Assembly (NCBI RefSeq): GCF_004343775.1
Contig: NZ_PTXL01000001.1
Coordinates: forward strand, 558,001 to 622,000
Direction: 5' to 3'
Length of the DNA stretch: 64,000 bases
From: Burkholderia sp. SRS-46
GTDB lineage: Bacteria > Pseudomonadota > Gammaproteobacteria > Burkholderiales > Burkholderiaceae
Part shown: positions 54,845 through 62,933 of the stretch, one piece after another
How the letters are laid out: every line of letters begins with the position of its first letter
How positions within the stretch are numbered: position 1 is the stretch's first letter
Notes under the pieces: model-generated
Databases searched by the model: none
What the model was told of the DNA's origin: nothing
Seen by the model: only the letters and a program-made list of their open reading frames with translations
Program-made: the position numbers and the translations under genes

Positions 54845-55888
54845 ATGTTTTACATCAAACAAACAGCAAGGCTGATGGCGGCTGCCTGCGTGTTCCTGAC
54901 GCCGCTTGCGTCGTTCGCGCAGAGTAGCGTGACGCTGTACGGCTCTCTGGATGCCGGGATTCAATATCGGTCCAAAGCCGACGGAAAGCGCTCGGCGGTC
55001 AATCTCCAGAACTACGGCAACTTGCCGACATTGTTCGGGTTGACCGGCAAGGAAGACCTCGGAGGCGGGCTGGCGGCGATCTTCAAATTGGAGCAGTCGT
55101 TCAACATCAACGACGGCACGTCGACCGTTCCGGGTTACGCGTTCTTCCGAAACGCATACGTCGGCTTGAGTGGTTCGTTCGGTACTGTCACTGCAGGCCG
55201 GCAAACAACCGTCCTGTTCGACGACACATTGGAATTCGACCCGTTCTACTATGCCGCTTACAGCGGTCAGTCCCAACTGATACCGATCACCGACAACTAC
55301 GTGAGTTCGTCGATCAAGTATCAGTCGCCGTTGTTGGCGGGCGTGACGATGAAGGCGTTGGTGGCGACCGGTGGCGTAGCCGGCAATTTCCGCTCCGGGC
55401 GCGTGCTTGAACTCGGCGCGCTGTACCGCGGGACCGCGCTGAGTGCCAGCGCAGTCCTGCGCCAGACGAACGGTTCCGCAGCTGTCGGCACGCCGGATAC
55501 GTCTGCGCTCAAGCGGACGATAGGCGTGCTCGATGCGGCCTATCACATGGGTCCGGCGACCATCCTCGCGGGCGTCGAGAGACAGACCGGCGACCTTGCG
55601 CCGTCGAAGACAGTCGTGTGGGGCGGCGGACGCTTTCAGGCGTCGCCTGCTATTGCGCTCGGACTGGGCGTCTATCAGACGCTATCGAGCGATCCGTCAA
55701 CTGGCCACCCGACGCTTTTCGTCGCGGGCGCGACCTATAGCCTGTCGAAGAGAACGAGCACCTATCTGAACGTAGGGTATTCGAAGAATTCGAGGCACAG
55801 CTCGCAAACCGTCTACGAATACGATTCCACTCCGCTGGACGGCGCGAATCAAGTCGGTGTGATGCTTGGGATGAGCCATAGCTTCTGA
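54845..55888 (+). CDS. Gram-negative porin
   Basis: A 347-residue outer-membrane porin of the beta-proteobacterial type. The signal peptide (ARLMAAACVFLTPLASFA, cleavage before QSS) is followed by SVTLYGSLDAGIQY, the usual porin N-terminus, and NAYVGLSGSFGTVTAGRQ; it ends with MLGMSHSF and a C-terminal Phe. It is a trimeric diffusion channel, possibly serving uptake of the island's substrate. GC is somewhat lower than in the core porin at 59299. Confidence 0.93.
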   Translation: MFYIKQTARLMAAACVFLTPLASFAQSSVTLYGSLDAGIQYRSKADGKRSAVNLQNYGNLPTLFGLTGKEDLGGGLAAIFKLEQSFNINDGTSTVPGYAFFRNAYVGLSGSFGTVTAGRQTTVLFDDTLEFDPFYYAAYSGQSQLIPITDNYVSSSIKYQSPLLAGVTMKALVATGGVAGNFRSGRVLELGALYRGTALSASAVLRQTNGSAAVGTPDTSALKRTIGVLDAAYHMGPATILAGVERQTGDLAPSKTVVWGGGRFQASPAIALGLGVYQTLSSDPSTGHPTLFVAGATYSLSKRTSTYLNVGYSKNSRHSSQTVYEYDSTPLDGANQVGVMLGMSHSF

Positions 55889-56107
55889 CCGCGTTGCCTC
55901 AATCGCGGGTCGTCGACACACCGACGGCGATCCGGCGATTGATCGACCGAGGTTCGTCGGAGGGCGGTGCGCTTGCTCCGACGGATATCGGGAATGGTTG
56001 ATTCCAAGGGGGGCCAAGCTGAGCGCGAATTTCTATCATCAGCCTGACAGTTTGGCGCAGCCCCTTGAATCTCAGGTGGCGTTGACCCCGTAGCGCCGGA
56101 CACGGCC

Positions 56108-56547
56108 TCACAATACGGTTGATGAGTCCACGGTGCGTCGAAACTCGCGTGGTGAGCGATATTTCAGCGCGTTATTCGGATGCTTCTCGTTGTCATGCTC
56201 GAACGCAATGGCGAGATTCAGCACGGTTGTCGCCGCATCCGGTTTCGGCATGAAGGTCACGGATTCACGCTTCATCATCTTCACGAAGCTCTCAGCCATA
56301 CTGTTGCTCTGCAGACTGCATACCGGCGTCGTCAACGGCTTCAGGCCGATTTCGGTTGCGAAGCGGCGCGTTTCGTCGACCGTATAACCGAAGCCGTTGT
56401 CGCTCAGCCACTCGATTTCCGAGGGTGCTTTCAGCGTGTTGTCGAAGCGGTTTTCGACGGCCGCCAGCATCACATCACGCACCACGTCGCCGCTATAGCC
56501 GGCCGTCGTCGCGACCCAACTCATCGCTTCTGACAGCGCTCGCTTGC
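56108..56547 (-). pseudogene. IS3-family transposase (OrfB), 5'-truncated
   Basis: On the minus strand the frame reads SWVATTAGYSGDVVRDVML, EIEWLSDNGFGYTVDETRR, SLQSNSMAESFVKMMKRES and ALKYRSPREFRR. This is the C-terminal half of the IS3 integrase domain with its second Asp and Glu. The N-terminal half is missing; the reading frame continues to 56569 through unrelated sequence. The flanks (55889-56107 and 56548-56664) show nothing else recognisable. Confidence 0.8.
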
Positions 56548-56664
56548 AAAGCCGAGGCGGACCATACATTTTTTGCTCGCCCGTACCCGTACATCAAACG
56601 CAACGCCTACCAGATCACCCATTTTCAACGCGGACGCGCGCAAGGCGATACCGGAAGACGCGGC

Positions 56665-56683
56665 GCTCGATTGAGCGGGGCGG
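56665..56683 (+). repeat. Right 19-bp direct repeat of the island
   Basis: GCTCGATTGAGCGGGGCGG, identical to 39466-39484 at the GNAT 3' end. The sequence to its right leads into the SRAP gene leader, so in an uninterrupted chromosome the GNAT and SRAP genes would be neighbours. Confidence 0.7.
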
Positions 56684-56791
56684 GCGGGATCGACGTCTCG
56701 ATCCGGTCGCTGCGTCACACGAAACATCCCGCTCCGCCACGAACACGATGCCCTACGATGGAGAGATTCCTCCTTACGAAAGGCGGCCACC

Positions 56792-57454
56792 GTGTGCACC
56801 AACTATCGCGCGCCGGACGAAGATCCGGGCATCAGCGAGCTGAAGCTCGGGATCGGCGATCTGTTCCGCCGCGATCCGTGGGCGCCGGACGTGTATCCGG
56901 ACTACGCGGCGCCGATCGCCTGCGCGGACGGCGACGGCCTCGCGGTCGTGACGGCGGTGTTCGGCTTCTGGCCGAAGTTCATGCAGCCGGAGCGTATCGA
57001 CGACGACGGCCGGAAAAAGAAGAAGCTCGACACGATGAACGCGCGCGCCGAGACGGTCGGCAGCTCGCGCCTGTACGGCAAGGCCTGGCGCGACGGCCAG
57101 CGCTGCCTGATTCCGGCGCGCTGGATCTGCGAGCCGTGCTACGAGACGGGCCACAACGTGTGGCACCGGATCGGCCTCGCCGACTGGCGCGCGTACTGCG
57201 TGGCCGGCATCTGGCGGCGCTATGAAGGCGACGACGGCCGGCAGCTGGTCGGCATGGCGATGCTCACGGTCAACGCGGACGCGCACCCGGTGTTCGCGCG
57301 GATGCACCGGCCCGGCGACGAGAAGCGGGGCGTCGTGATCGTGCGCCGCGACGACTACGACGAATGGCTGCACACGCCGGACGTCGAGGCCGCGCGCCTG
57401 ATACTGCAATTGCTGCCGGCCGGCGAGATGGCCGCCGAACCGAACCCGAAATGA
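56792..57454 (+). CDS. yedK: SOS-response-associated peptidase family (SRAP/YedK/HMCES)
   Basis: A 220-residue SRAP protein that forms a covalent link with abasic sites in single-stranded DNA. Translation starts at GTG so that the active-site Cys is residue 2 (M-C-T-N-Y-R), which is required for function. Other family features are MNARAETVGSS, CLIPARWICEPCYE and VNADAHPVFARMHRPGDEKR with the conserved His. Its leader region (56709-56800) is partly duplicated at the left end of the island. No LexA box was noticed. Confidence 0.92.
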   Translation: MCTNYRAPDEDPGISELKLGIGDLFRRDPWAPDVYPDYAAPIACADGDGLAVVTAVFGFWPKFMQPERIDDDGRKKKKLDTMNARAETVGSSRLYGKAWRDGQRCLIPARWICEPCYETGHNVWHRIGLADWRAYCVAGIWRRYEGDDGRQLVGMAMLTVNADAHPVFARMHRPGDEKRGVVIVRRDDYDEWLHTPDVEAARLILQLLPAGEMAAEPNPK

Positions 57455-57721
57455 CCGGGGCGCGCCCGCCGCATCGTACAAGACTGAAATTGCGCCAGAG
57501 CCGGGTAATCACCGATTCCGTCAAAGTTGTATATACAAGATTATCCGCAGGCAATGTCGGCGCGTGCCGTGCCGACTGCGCGCCAGCGTGCAGATCGTGC
57601 GTGCCTGGCGCATGCCGGCGATCCACGGCGCTCCACCCAGACGAGTCACACCATGCGGCTCGCAACGCTTCCCTGCATCGATGGATGCGTCGCGCATCCT
57701 GAGTCAATTGGAGAACCTTCC

Positions 57722-59155
57722 GTGTCAACGAATTCCAGTGGAAATGCCGGCAGCGGGCTGATCGAAGTCCGCTCGATCGATTTCATTCCCGACGCCGAGC
57801 GTCATGGGGGCCTGTTCAGCCAGTTCACGCTGTGGCTGTCGGCCAACCTGCAGATCACGGCGATCGTGACGGGCGCGCTCGCGGTCGTGCTCGGCGGCGA
57901 CGTGTTCTGGTCGCTGATCGCGCTGCTGATCGGCCAGCTGATCGGCGGCGCGGTGATGGCGCTGCACGGCGCGCAGGGCCCGCAGCTCGGCCTGCCGCAG
58001 ATGATCTCGAGCCGCGTGCAGTTCGGCGTGTACGGCGCGATGATTCCGATCGTGCTCGTGTGCCTGATGTACATCGGCTTCTCCGCGAGCGGCTCGGTGC
58101 TGGCGGGGCAGGCGGTCGCGCAGCTGCTGCGCGTCGACGACGCCACCGGCATCCTGCTGTTCGCGGCCGTGATCGTCGTGCTGACCGTGTTCGGCTATCG
58201 CGCGATCCATGCGGTGGGGCGCGTGGCGAGCGTGATCGGCATCGCCGCGTTCGTCTACATGTTCGCGCAGCTGTTCGCGAACCACGACGTCGGCGCGCTG
58301 CTCGCGAACCGGCATTTCTCGCTCGCGAGCTTCCTGCTGTCGATGTCGCTGTCGGCGTCGTGGCAGATCGCGTTCGGGCCGTACGTCGCCGACTATTCGC
58401 GCTATCTGCCGCGCACGACGTCGTCGGTCGGCACCTTCGTCGCGGTGGGCCTCGGCTCGGTGATCGGCGCGCAGGCCGCGATGGTGTTCGGCGTGTTCGC
58501 GGCCGCGCTGGCCGGCAGCCAGTTCGCGCATCACGAGGTGGCCTACATCGTCGGGCTCGGCTCGACGGGCGCCGTCGCCGCGCTGCTGTATTTCAGCATC
58601 GCGTTCGGCAAGGTGACGGTCACGGCGCTCAACGCATACGGCAGCTTCATGTCGATGGCGACCATCGTCAGCGGCTTCCGCGGCAAGGGCGCCGTGTCGT
58701 CGCGCAGCCGCCTCGTCTACATCTTCGGGATGATCTGCATCTCGACGATGGTCGCGCTCGCCGGCCGGCACTCGTTCCTGAAGGAATTCACCGCGTTCAT
58801 CCTGTTCCTGCTCGCGTTCTTCACGCCGTGGAGCGCGATCAACCTCGTCGACTACTACTGCTTCACGAAGTCGCGCTACGACGTGCCCGCGCTGTCCGAT
58901 CCCGACGGCCGCTACGGGCGCTGGAACGTGATGGCGATCACGATTTACGTCGTCGGCATCCTCGTGCAGTTGCCGTTCATGTCGACGCACATTTACACCG
59001 GGCCGCTGGTCGACGCGCTGGGCGGCACCGACATCTCGTGGATCCTCGGCCTCGTCGTGCCCGCCGTGCTGTACTACGTCGGCGCGCGCACGTCGCGCCG
59101 CGAGATTCCCGAACGGCTGATCCTCCCGTTCGAGCGCGGCGAGATCCGCAACTGA
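57722..59155 (+). CDS. NCS1-family permease (purine-cytosine/hydantoin type)
   Basis: A 477-residue transporter with about 12 helices. The NCS1 features are FTLWLSANLQITAIVTGAL, GAQGPQLGLPQMISSR, and FGPYVADYSRYLP. The GTG at 57722 with GGAG 9 bases upstream is preferred to the in-frame ATG at 57527, which would add a long polar tail. Nearby M20 amidohydrolase and MHS-transporter genes suggest a pyrimidine, hydantoin or allantoin-type substrate. No gene is seen in the 270 bases before it. Confidence 0.88.
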   Translation: MSTNSSGNAGSGLIEVRSIDFIPDAERHGGLFSQFTLWLSANLQITAIVTGALAVVLGGDVFWSLIALLIGQLIGGAVMALHGAQGPQLGLPQMISSRVQFGVYGAMIPIVLVCLMYIGFSASGSVLAGQAVAQLLRVDDATGILLFAAVIVVLTVFGYRAIHAVGRVASVIGIAAFVYMFAQLFANHDVGALLANRHFSLASFLLSMSLSASWQIAFGPYVADYSRYLPRTTSSVGTFVAVGLGSVIGAQAAMVFGVFAAALAGSQFAHHEVAYIVGLGSTGAVAALLYFSIAFGKVTVTALNAYGSFMSMATIVSGFRGKGAVSSRSRLVYIFGMICISTMVALAGRHSFLKEFTAFILFLLAFFTPWSAINLVDYYCFTKSRYDVPALSDPDGRYGRWNVMAITIYVVGILVQLPFMSTHIYTGPLVDALGGTDISWILGLVVPAVLYYVGARTSRREIPERLILPFERGEIRN

Positions 59156-59161
59156 CCGACC

Positions 59162-59180
59162 CGCGCCGGCTTCCGGCGCG
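59162..59180 (+). terminator. GC-rich hairpin after the NCS1 permease gene
   Basis: CGCGCCGG-CTT-CCGGCGCG is an 8-bp stem with a 3-base loop just after the stop. There is no T run, so it is at best a Rho-assisted terminator. Confidence 0.4.
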
Positions 59181-59298
59181 CGCCTTCCGCTCCGGCCGCA
59201 CCGCGCAACGGTGCGCATCGCTCCGGCCGGAGCCTTCCCGATGATTGATCGCAGGACGGCACGCTGAATGCGCGCCGCGTCCTCGCACGTTCCTTTGA

Positions 59299-60378
59299 AT
59301 GAATAGCATGACTAACTTAAAGAATCAGCGCGGCGTTTCCCTTCGCGTGGCGGTCGCACGCGCCGGCCTTCACGCGCTGTGCGCGGCCGCGTCGCTCGCG
59401 GGCGCCACGGCGGCGCAGGCCCAGGACGGCGTCACGCTGTACGGCGTGATCGACGAGTTCGCGCAGTACGTGAACACCGGCAACGGCTACACGGCGGCGC
59501 TCGGCTCGGGCGGCCAGTGGGGGAGCCGGTTCGGCTTGAAGGGGGCCGAGGATATCGGCGGCGGGCAGAAGATCGAGTTCGCGCTGGAGAACGGCTTCAA
59601 TCCGAACGACGGCTCGCTGGCGAGTTCGGGCAGCATGTTCAACCGGCAGGCGTGGGTCGGCATCGCGGGGCAGTGGGGCAAGGTGCGCGCCGGCCGGCAG
59701 AACTCGCCGCTGTTCCTCGACCAGGGCGGGCAGGATGCGTTCGGCGGCGTCACGCAGGCGTCCGGCATGGATAACCTGACCGTGTTCGCGTTTCGCACCA
59801 GCAATACGCTGTCGTACCAGAGCCCGGAGATCGCCGGGTTCCAGGCGGGCGTCTACGTCGGTTTCGGCGATGCGGGCGGCGCGCGCTCGGCGGGCTCGAG
59901 CCAGCAGTTCGACGTGACCTACACGCACGGGCCGTTCGCCGCGTTCGTCGCCGGCCAGTGGCTGAAGAACGCGGCCGCGACCACCACCGATCGCACCCTG
60001 ATGGCCGGCGCGTCGTACGAGATCGGCAAGGCGACCGTGTACGGCGGCTTCTCCGCGGTGAAGTGGGACGATCTCGGCATCGATTCGCGCGTCTACGGGC
60101 TGTCGGTCAAGTACGCGTTGAACCCGTCGAACTTCCTGGCGCTCGGCTACGCGTATGCGCACGACCAGACGTCGCAGGGCAACCACGCGGACCAGGTCGG
60201 CCTGATGTACGAATACGACCTGTCGAAGCGCACCAGCTTCTACGGTGCGCTGTCGTACCTGCGCAACCGCAACCAGGCGGGCTACACGCTGGCCGGCGCG
60301 GCGAACCCGGGCCAGCCGCTCGCGTATCCGGGCGCGAATGCGCGCGGCGTGCAGCTCGGCATCGTGCATCGCTTCTGA
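59299..60378 (+). CDS. Gram-negative porin
   Basis: A 359-residue general porin. The signal peptide ends near AAQA-QDG, then GVTLYGVIDEFAQYVN is the usual porin N-terminus; NRQAWVGIAGQWGKVRAGRQ is conserved and the protein ends in LGIVHRF with C-terminal Phe. The start may be 59299 or the ATG at 59308. It lies between the NCS1 permease and the LysR/MHS pair and may be the outer-membrane entry route for the same nitrogen compounds. Confidence 0.94.
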   Translation: MNSMTNLKNQRGVSLRVAVARAGLHALCAAASLAGATAAQAQDGVTLYGVIDEFAQYVNTGNGYTAALGSGGQWGSRFGLKGAEDIGGGQKIEFALENGFNPNDGSLASSGSMFNRQAWVGIAGQWGKVRAGRQNSPLFLDQGGQDAFGGVTQASGMDNLTVFAFRTSNTLSYQSPEIAGFQAGVYVGFGDAGGARSAGSSQQFDVTYTHGPFAAFVAGQWLKNAAATTTDRTLMAGASYEIGKATVYGGFSAVKWDDLGIDSRVYGLSVKYALNPSNFLALGYAYAHDQTSQGNHADQVGLMYEYDLSKRTSFYGALSYLRNRNQAGYTLAGAANPGQPLAYPGANARGVQLGIVHRF

Positions 60379-60396
60379 CGTCGCCGAAGCGGCGGA

Positions 60397-60419
60397 GCGC
60401 CGGGCGCTGCGCCCGGCGC
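60397..60419. terminator. Bidirectional hairpin between porin and LysR genes
   Basis: GCGCCGGGCG-CTG-CGCCCGGCGC is a perfect 10-bp stem located between the convergent porin and LysR stop codons, a typical place for a shared terminator. Confidence 0.6.
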
Positions 60420-60430
60420 GCTCGAACGGC

Positions 60431-61387
60431 TTACTTCCCGAGCCGTTCCGCGAGCGAATAGCGCCGCATGCAGCGCTCCATCGCGTCGAGAAACGCATGC
60501 TCCGCCGCATTCATCTTGCGGTCGCGGTGCCACAGCAGGAACACGTCGACATCGACGAGCCCGTCGTCCGGCGGCAGGCGCCACAGCCGCTGCTGCGCGA
60601 GGTCGTCGCGCACGATGTGCTCGGGCAGGCAGCCGATCCCGAAGCCGGCGAAGATCAGCCGCCGCATTTCGTCGAGGCTCGGCGACGACGCGACGATCCG
60701 CCCGGTGAAGCCTTTCTGGTCGCGAAACACGGTCAGCGGCGACAGGCTGTCGCCGATCTGGTCGCTCGTGAACGACACGAAGTTCTCCGCGAGCAGGTCG
60801 TCCATCCGCAGCTGCGTCTGCCCGAACAGCCGGTGATGGCGGCCGCAGTAGATCGCATAGCGCTGGCGCAGGAAGCAGCGCATCTCCAGCTTGTCGTGCG
60901 GCGTGCGGCACAGGCCGAGGCCGGCCGTCGCGGTCTTCTGCAGCAGCGACGACAGGATGTCGGACGAGCGCATCACCTCGATCTGCAGGTCGATGCGCGG
61001 ATACGCGCGGTGGAAATCGGCGAGGAATTCGTCGTAGACCGGCGACTCGATGCGGCTCACCGTCAGCAGGCGGATCGAGCCGGTGAGGTCGGCCGAACGG
61101 TCGTCCAGCTCGGTTTCGAGGCGCGAGATGCCGCCGTAGATGTCGCTCGCGATCCGGTAGACGGCTTCGCCCGCCGGGGTCGGCGCGAAGTGCGGGCCGC
61201 GGCGCTCGATCAGCCGGCGCTCGAGCGCATCCTCGAGCCGCCGCAGCGCCTGGCTGACCGCCGGCTGCGTCACGTGCAGGCGCGCGGCCGCGCGGCTCAC
61301 GCTGCGCTCCTGCATGATCACGAGGTAGGTGCGCAGCAGGTTCCAGTCGAGACGATCGTTCAGGAACGGGGTGAGGTCGGCGCGCAT
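60431..61387 (-). CDS. LysR family transcriptional regulator
   Basis: A 318-residue LysR regulator. The DNA-binding region is LDWNLLRTYLVIMQERSV followed by AAARLHVTQPAVSQALRRLE; the effector domain follows. The ATG at 61387 has GGAGACCC just upstream and gives the standard start; the longer frame to 61573 is not needed. It is divergent from the MHS-family transporter gene, with a long inverted repeat between them, and likely controls that transporter and the amidohydrolase. Confidence 0.92.
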   Translation of the reverse strand: MRADLTPFLNDRLDWNLLRTYLVIMQERSVSRAAARLHVTQPAVSQALRRLEDALERRLIERRGPHFAPTPAGEAVYRIASDIYGGISRLETELDDRSADLTGSIRLLTVSRIESPVYDEFLADFHRAYPRIDLQIEVMRSSDILSSLLQKTATAGLGLCRTPHDKLEMRCFLRQRYAIYCGRHHRLFGQTQLRMDDLLAENFVSFTSDQIGDSLSPLTVFRDQKGFTGRIVASSPSLDEMRRLIFAGFGIGCLPEHIVRDDLAQQRLWRLPPDDGLVDVDVFLLWHRDRKMNAAEHAFLDAMERCMRRYSLAERLGK

Positions 61388-61417
61388 CGGGTCTCCGGGC
61401 AGGGCGGCGGTCGAAAC

Positions 61418-61463
61418 ATTAGTTGAATTTATACGCCGAATAATAACTTGAAATTTGACTAAT
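61418..61463. promoter_or_regulatory. Inverted repeat between LysR and MHS transporter genes
   Basis: ATTAGTTGAATTT (61418-61430) and AAATTTGACTAAT (61451-61463) form a 13-bp inverted repeat with two mismatches and a 20-base AT-rich spacer. Size and location fit a LysR recognition and activation site. Confidence 0.55.
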
Positions 61464-61591
61464 GATGGGCGGTCGCCGATAAAGGAGGGGCGCCGCATCG
61501 TGCGGCGCGAGGCCGCGCGAGACGGCCGATCGTCACGACATTGCACGCTGGCGCCGGGCCGTGGGCGCCGCACCGTGCCTCAGGAGACAGC

Positions 61592-62902
61592 ATGACCCAA
61601 TCCCTTCCCGCCGCCCGCCAGCCGGGCCGCGCCGCGACGGCCGCGTTCATCGGCACGATGATCGAGTGGTACGACTTCTACATCTACGCGACCGCCGCCG
61701 CGCTCGTGTTCGGCGAGCTTTACTTTCCGTCGCACGACCGCTTCGTCAGCACGATGGCGTCGTTCGCGACCTTCGCGGTCGGCTTCTTCGCGCGGCCGCT
61801 CGGCGGTGTCATCTTCGGCCACCTCGGCGACCGCATCGGCCGCAAGAAGGCGCTGATGACGACGCTGATGATGATGGGCGCCGCGACCGTCTGCGTCGGG
61901 CTGCTGCCCGATTACGCGCAGGTCGGCGTGCTCGCGCCGGTGCTGCTCGTGCTGCTGCGCATCGTGCAGGGGATCGCGGTCGGCGGCGAGTGGGGCGGCG
62001 CGGTGCTGATGGCGGGCGAGCATGCGCCGCAGGGCCGCCGCACGTTCTTCGCGTCGTTCGCGCAGCTCGGCAGCCCGGCCGGGCTGATCCTGTCGCTGGT
62101 CGCGTTCCGCGCGGGCACGTCGATGGACAAGGCCGACTTTCTCGCGTGGGGCTGGCGCCTGCCGTTCCTCGCGAGTTCGGTGCTGCTGGTGGTCGGCATC
62201 CTGATCCGGCTCGGCGTAAACGAGTCGCCGGAATTCGCGCGCGTGAAGGCGGCGAACCGCACCGTGAAGCTGCCGGTGGCCGAGGTGCTCCGCGCGTCGT
62301 GGCGGCTCGTGCTGCTGTGCATCGGCGCGAACACGATCGGGATCGCGGGCGTCTATTTCACCAACACCTTCATGATCGCGTACACGACGCAGTACGTCGG
62401 CGTGTCGCGCACGCTGATCCTCGACAGCCTGTTCGCGGTCGCGATCATCCAGTTCGTCGCGCAGCCGATCGCCGCGTGGCTCGCGGAACGGATCGGCGGC
62501 GCGCGCTTCCTGAAGATCGCGGCGCTGCTCGCGATGCTGTCGCCGTATCCGATGTTCGTGCTCGTGCAGGGCGGCACCGGCGGGTCGCTCGTGATCGGCA
62601 TCGCGCTTGCGGTGGTGTGCATGGCGGGCTTCTATTCGGTGATCGCGGGCTTCGTCAGCGACGTGTTCCCCGCGCACGTGCGCTATTCGGCGATCTCGCT
62701 CGCGTATCAGGTGTGCGGCGCAATCGCGGGCGGCCTGACGCCGCTCGCGGGCACCTGGCTCGCGCATCGCTTCGCGGGCCAGTGGTGGCCGCTCGCGGTG
62801 TTCTACACGGGCCTCGCGGGCATCTCGCTCGTCTGCATCGTCGCGCTCGACGCACGGCGCGCCACGCGCGGCGCGGCCGCCGAAGCGCTCGGCTCGCATT
62901 GA
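61592..62902 (+). CDS. MFS transporter, metabolite:H+ symporter (MHS) family
   Basis: A 436-residue 12-helix importer. MHS features are FIGTMIEWYDFYIYATAAAL in helix 1, FGHLGDRIGRKKALMTTLMMMG in the helix 2-3 loop, and IAVGGEWGGAVLMAGEH. The ATG at 61592 has CAGGAGA upstream. Relatives import shikimate, proline/betaine, citrate or dicarboxylates. The downstream amidohydrolase gene, 31 bases away, suggests a ureido or carbamoyl-amino acid as substrate. Confidence 0.93.
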   Translation: MTQSLPAARQPGRAATAAFIGTMIEWYDFYIYATAAALVFGELYFPSHDRFVSTMASFATFAVGFFARPLGGVIFGHLGDRIGRKKALMTTLMMMGAATVCVGLLPDYAQVGVLAPVLLVLLRIVQGIAVGGEWGGAVLMAGEHAPQGRRTFFASFAQLGSPAGLILSLVAFRAGTSMDKADFLAWGWRLPFLASSVLLVVGILIRLGVNESPEFARVKAANRTVKLPVAEVLRASWRLVLLCIGANTIGIAGVYFTNTFMIAYTTQYVGVSRTLILDSLFAVAIIQFVAQPIAAWLAERIGGARFLKIAALLAMLSPYPMFVLVQGGTGGSLVIGIALAVVCMAGFYSVIAGFVSDVFPAHVRYSAISLAYQVCGAIAGGLTPLAGTWLAHRFAGQWWPLAVFYTGLAGISLVCIVALDARRATRGAAAEALGSH

Positions 62903-62933
62903 CGTCCATCGAACGAACTTATCCGGAGTACCG

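Larger units (their letters stand above)
39485..56664. mobile_element. Putative 17-kb genomic island with IS remnants and polyamine-type cargo
   Basis: This segment lies between the two 19-bp direct repeats. It differs from both sides: lower and uneven GC in several genes (for example the TetR gene at 46228 and the small ORFs at 39719 and 40721), many transposase fragments from at least four IS families, one intact IS110 transposase, and long stretches without genes. Cargo includes an aminotransferase, TetR, an M20 amidohydrolase, an aldehyde dehydrogenase, LacI, a symporter, an AguB-like amidase and a porin. No integrase, relaxase or replication gene is visible, so it is either decayed or was moved by IS recombination. 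The extent is inferred from the repeats. Confidence 0.65.

Noticed and set aside
39485-56664. Integrative conjugative element or prophage
   Set aside because: No integrase, relaxase, type IV secretion, phage structural or replication gene could be found in the interval.
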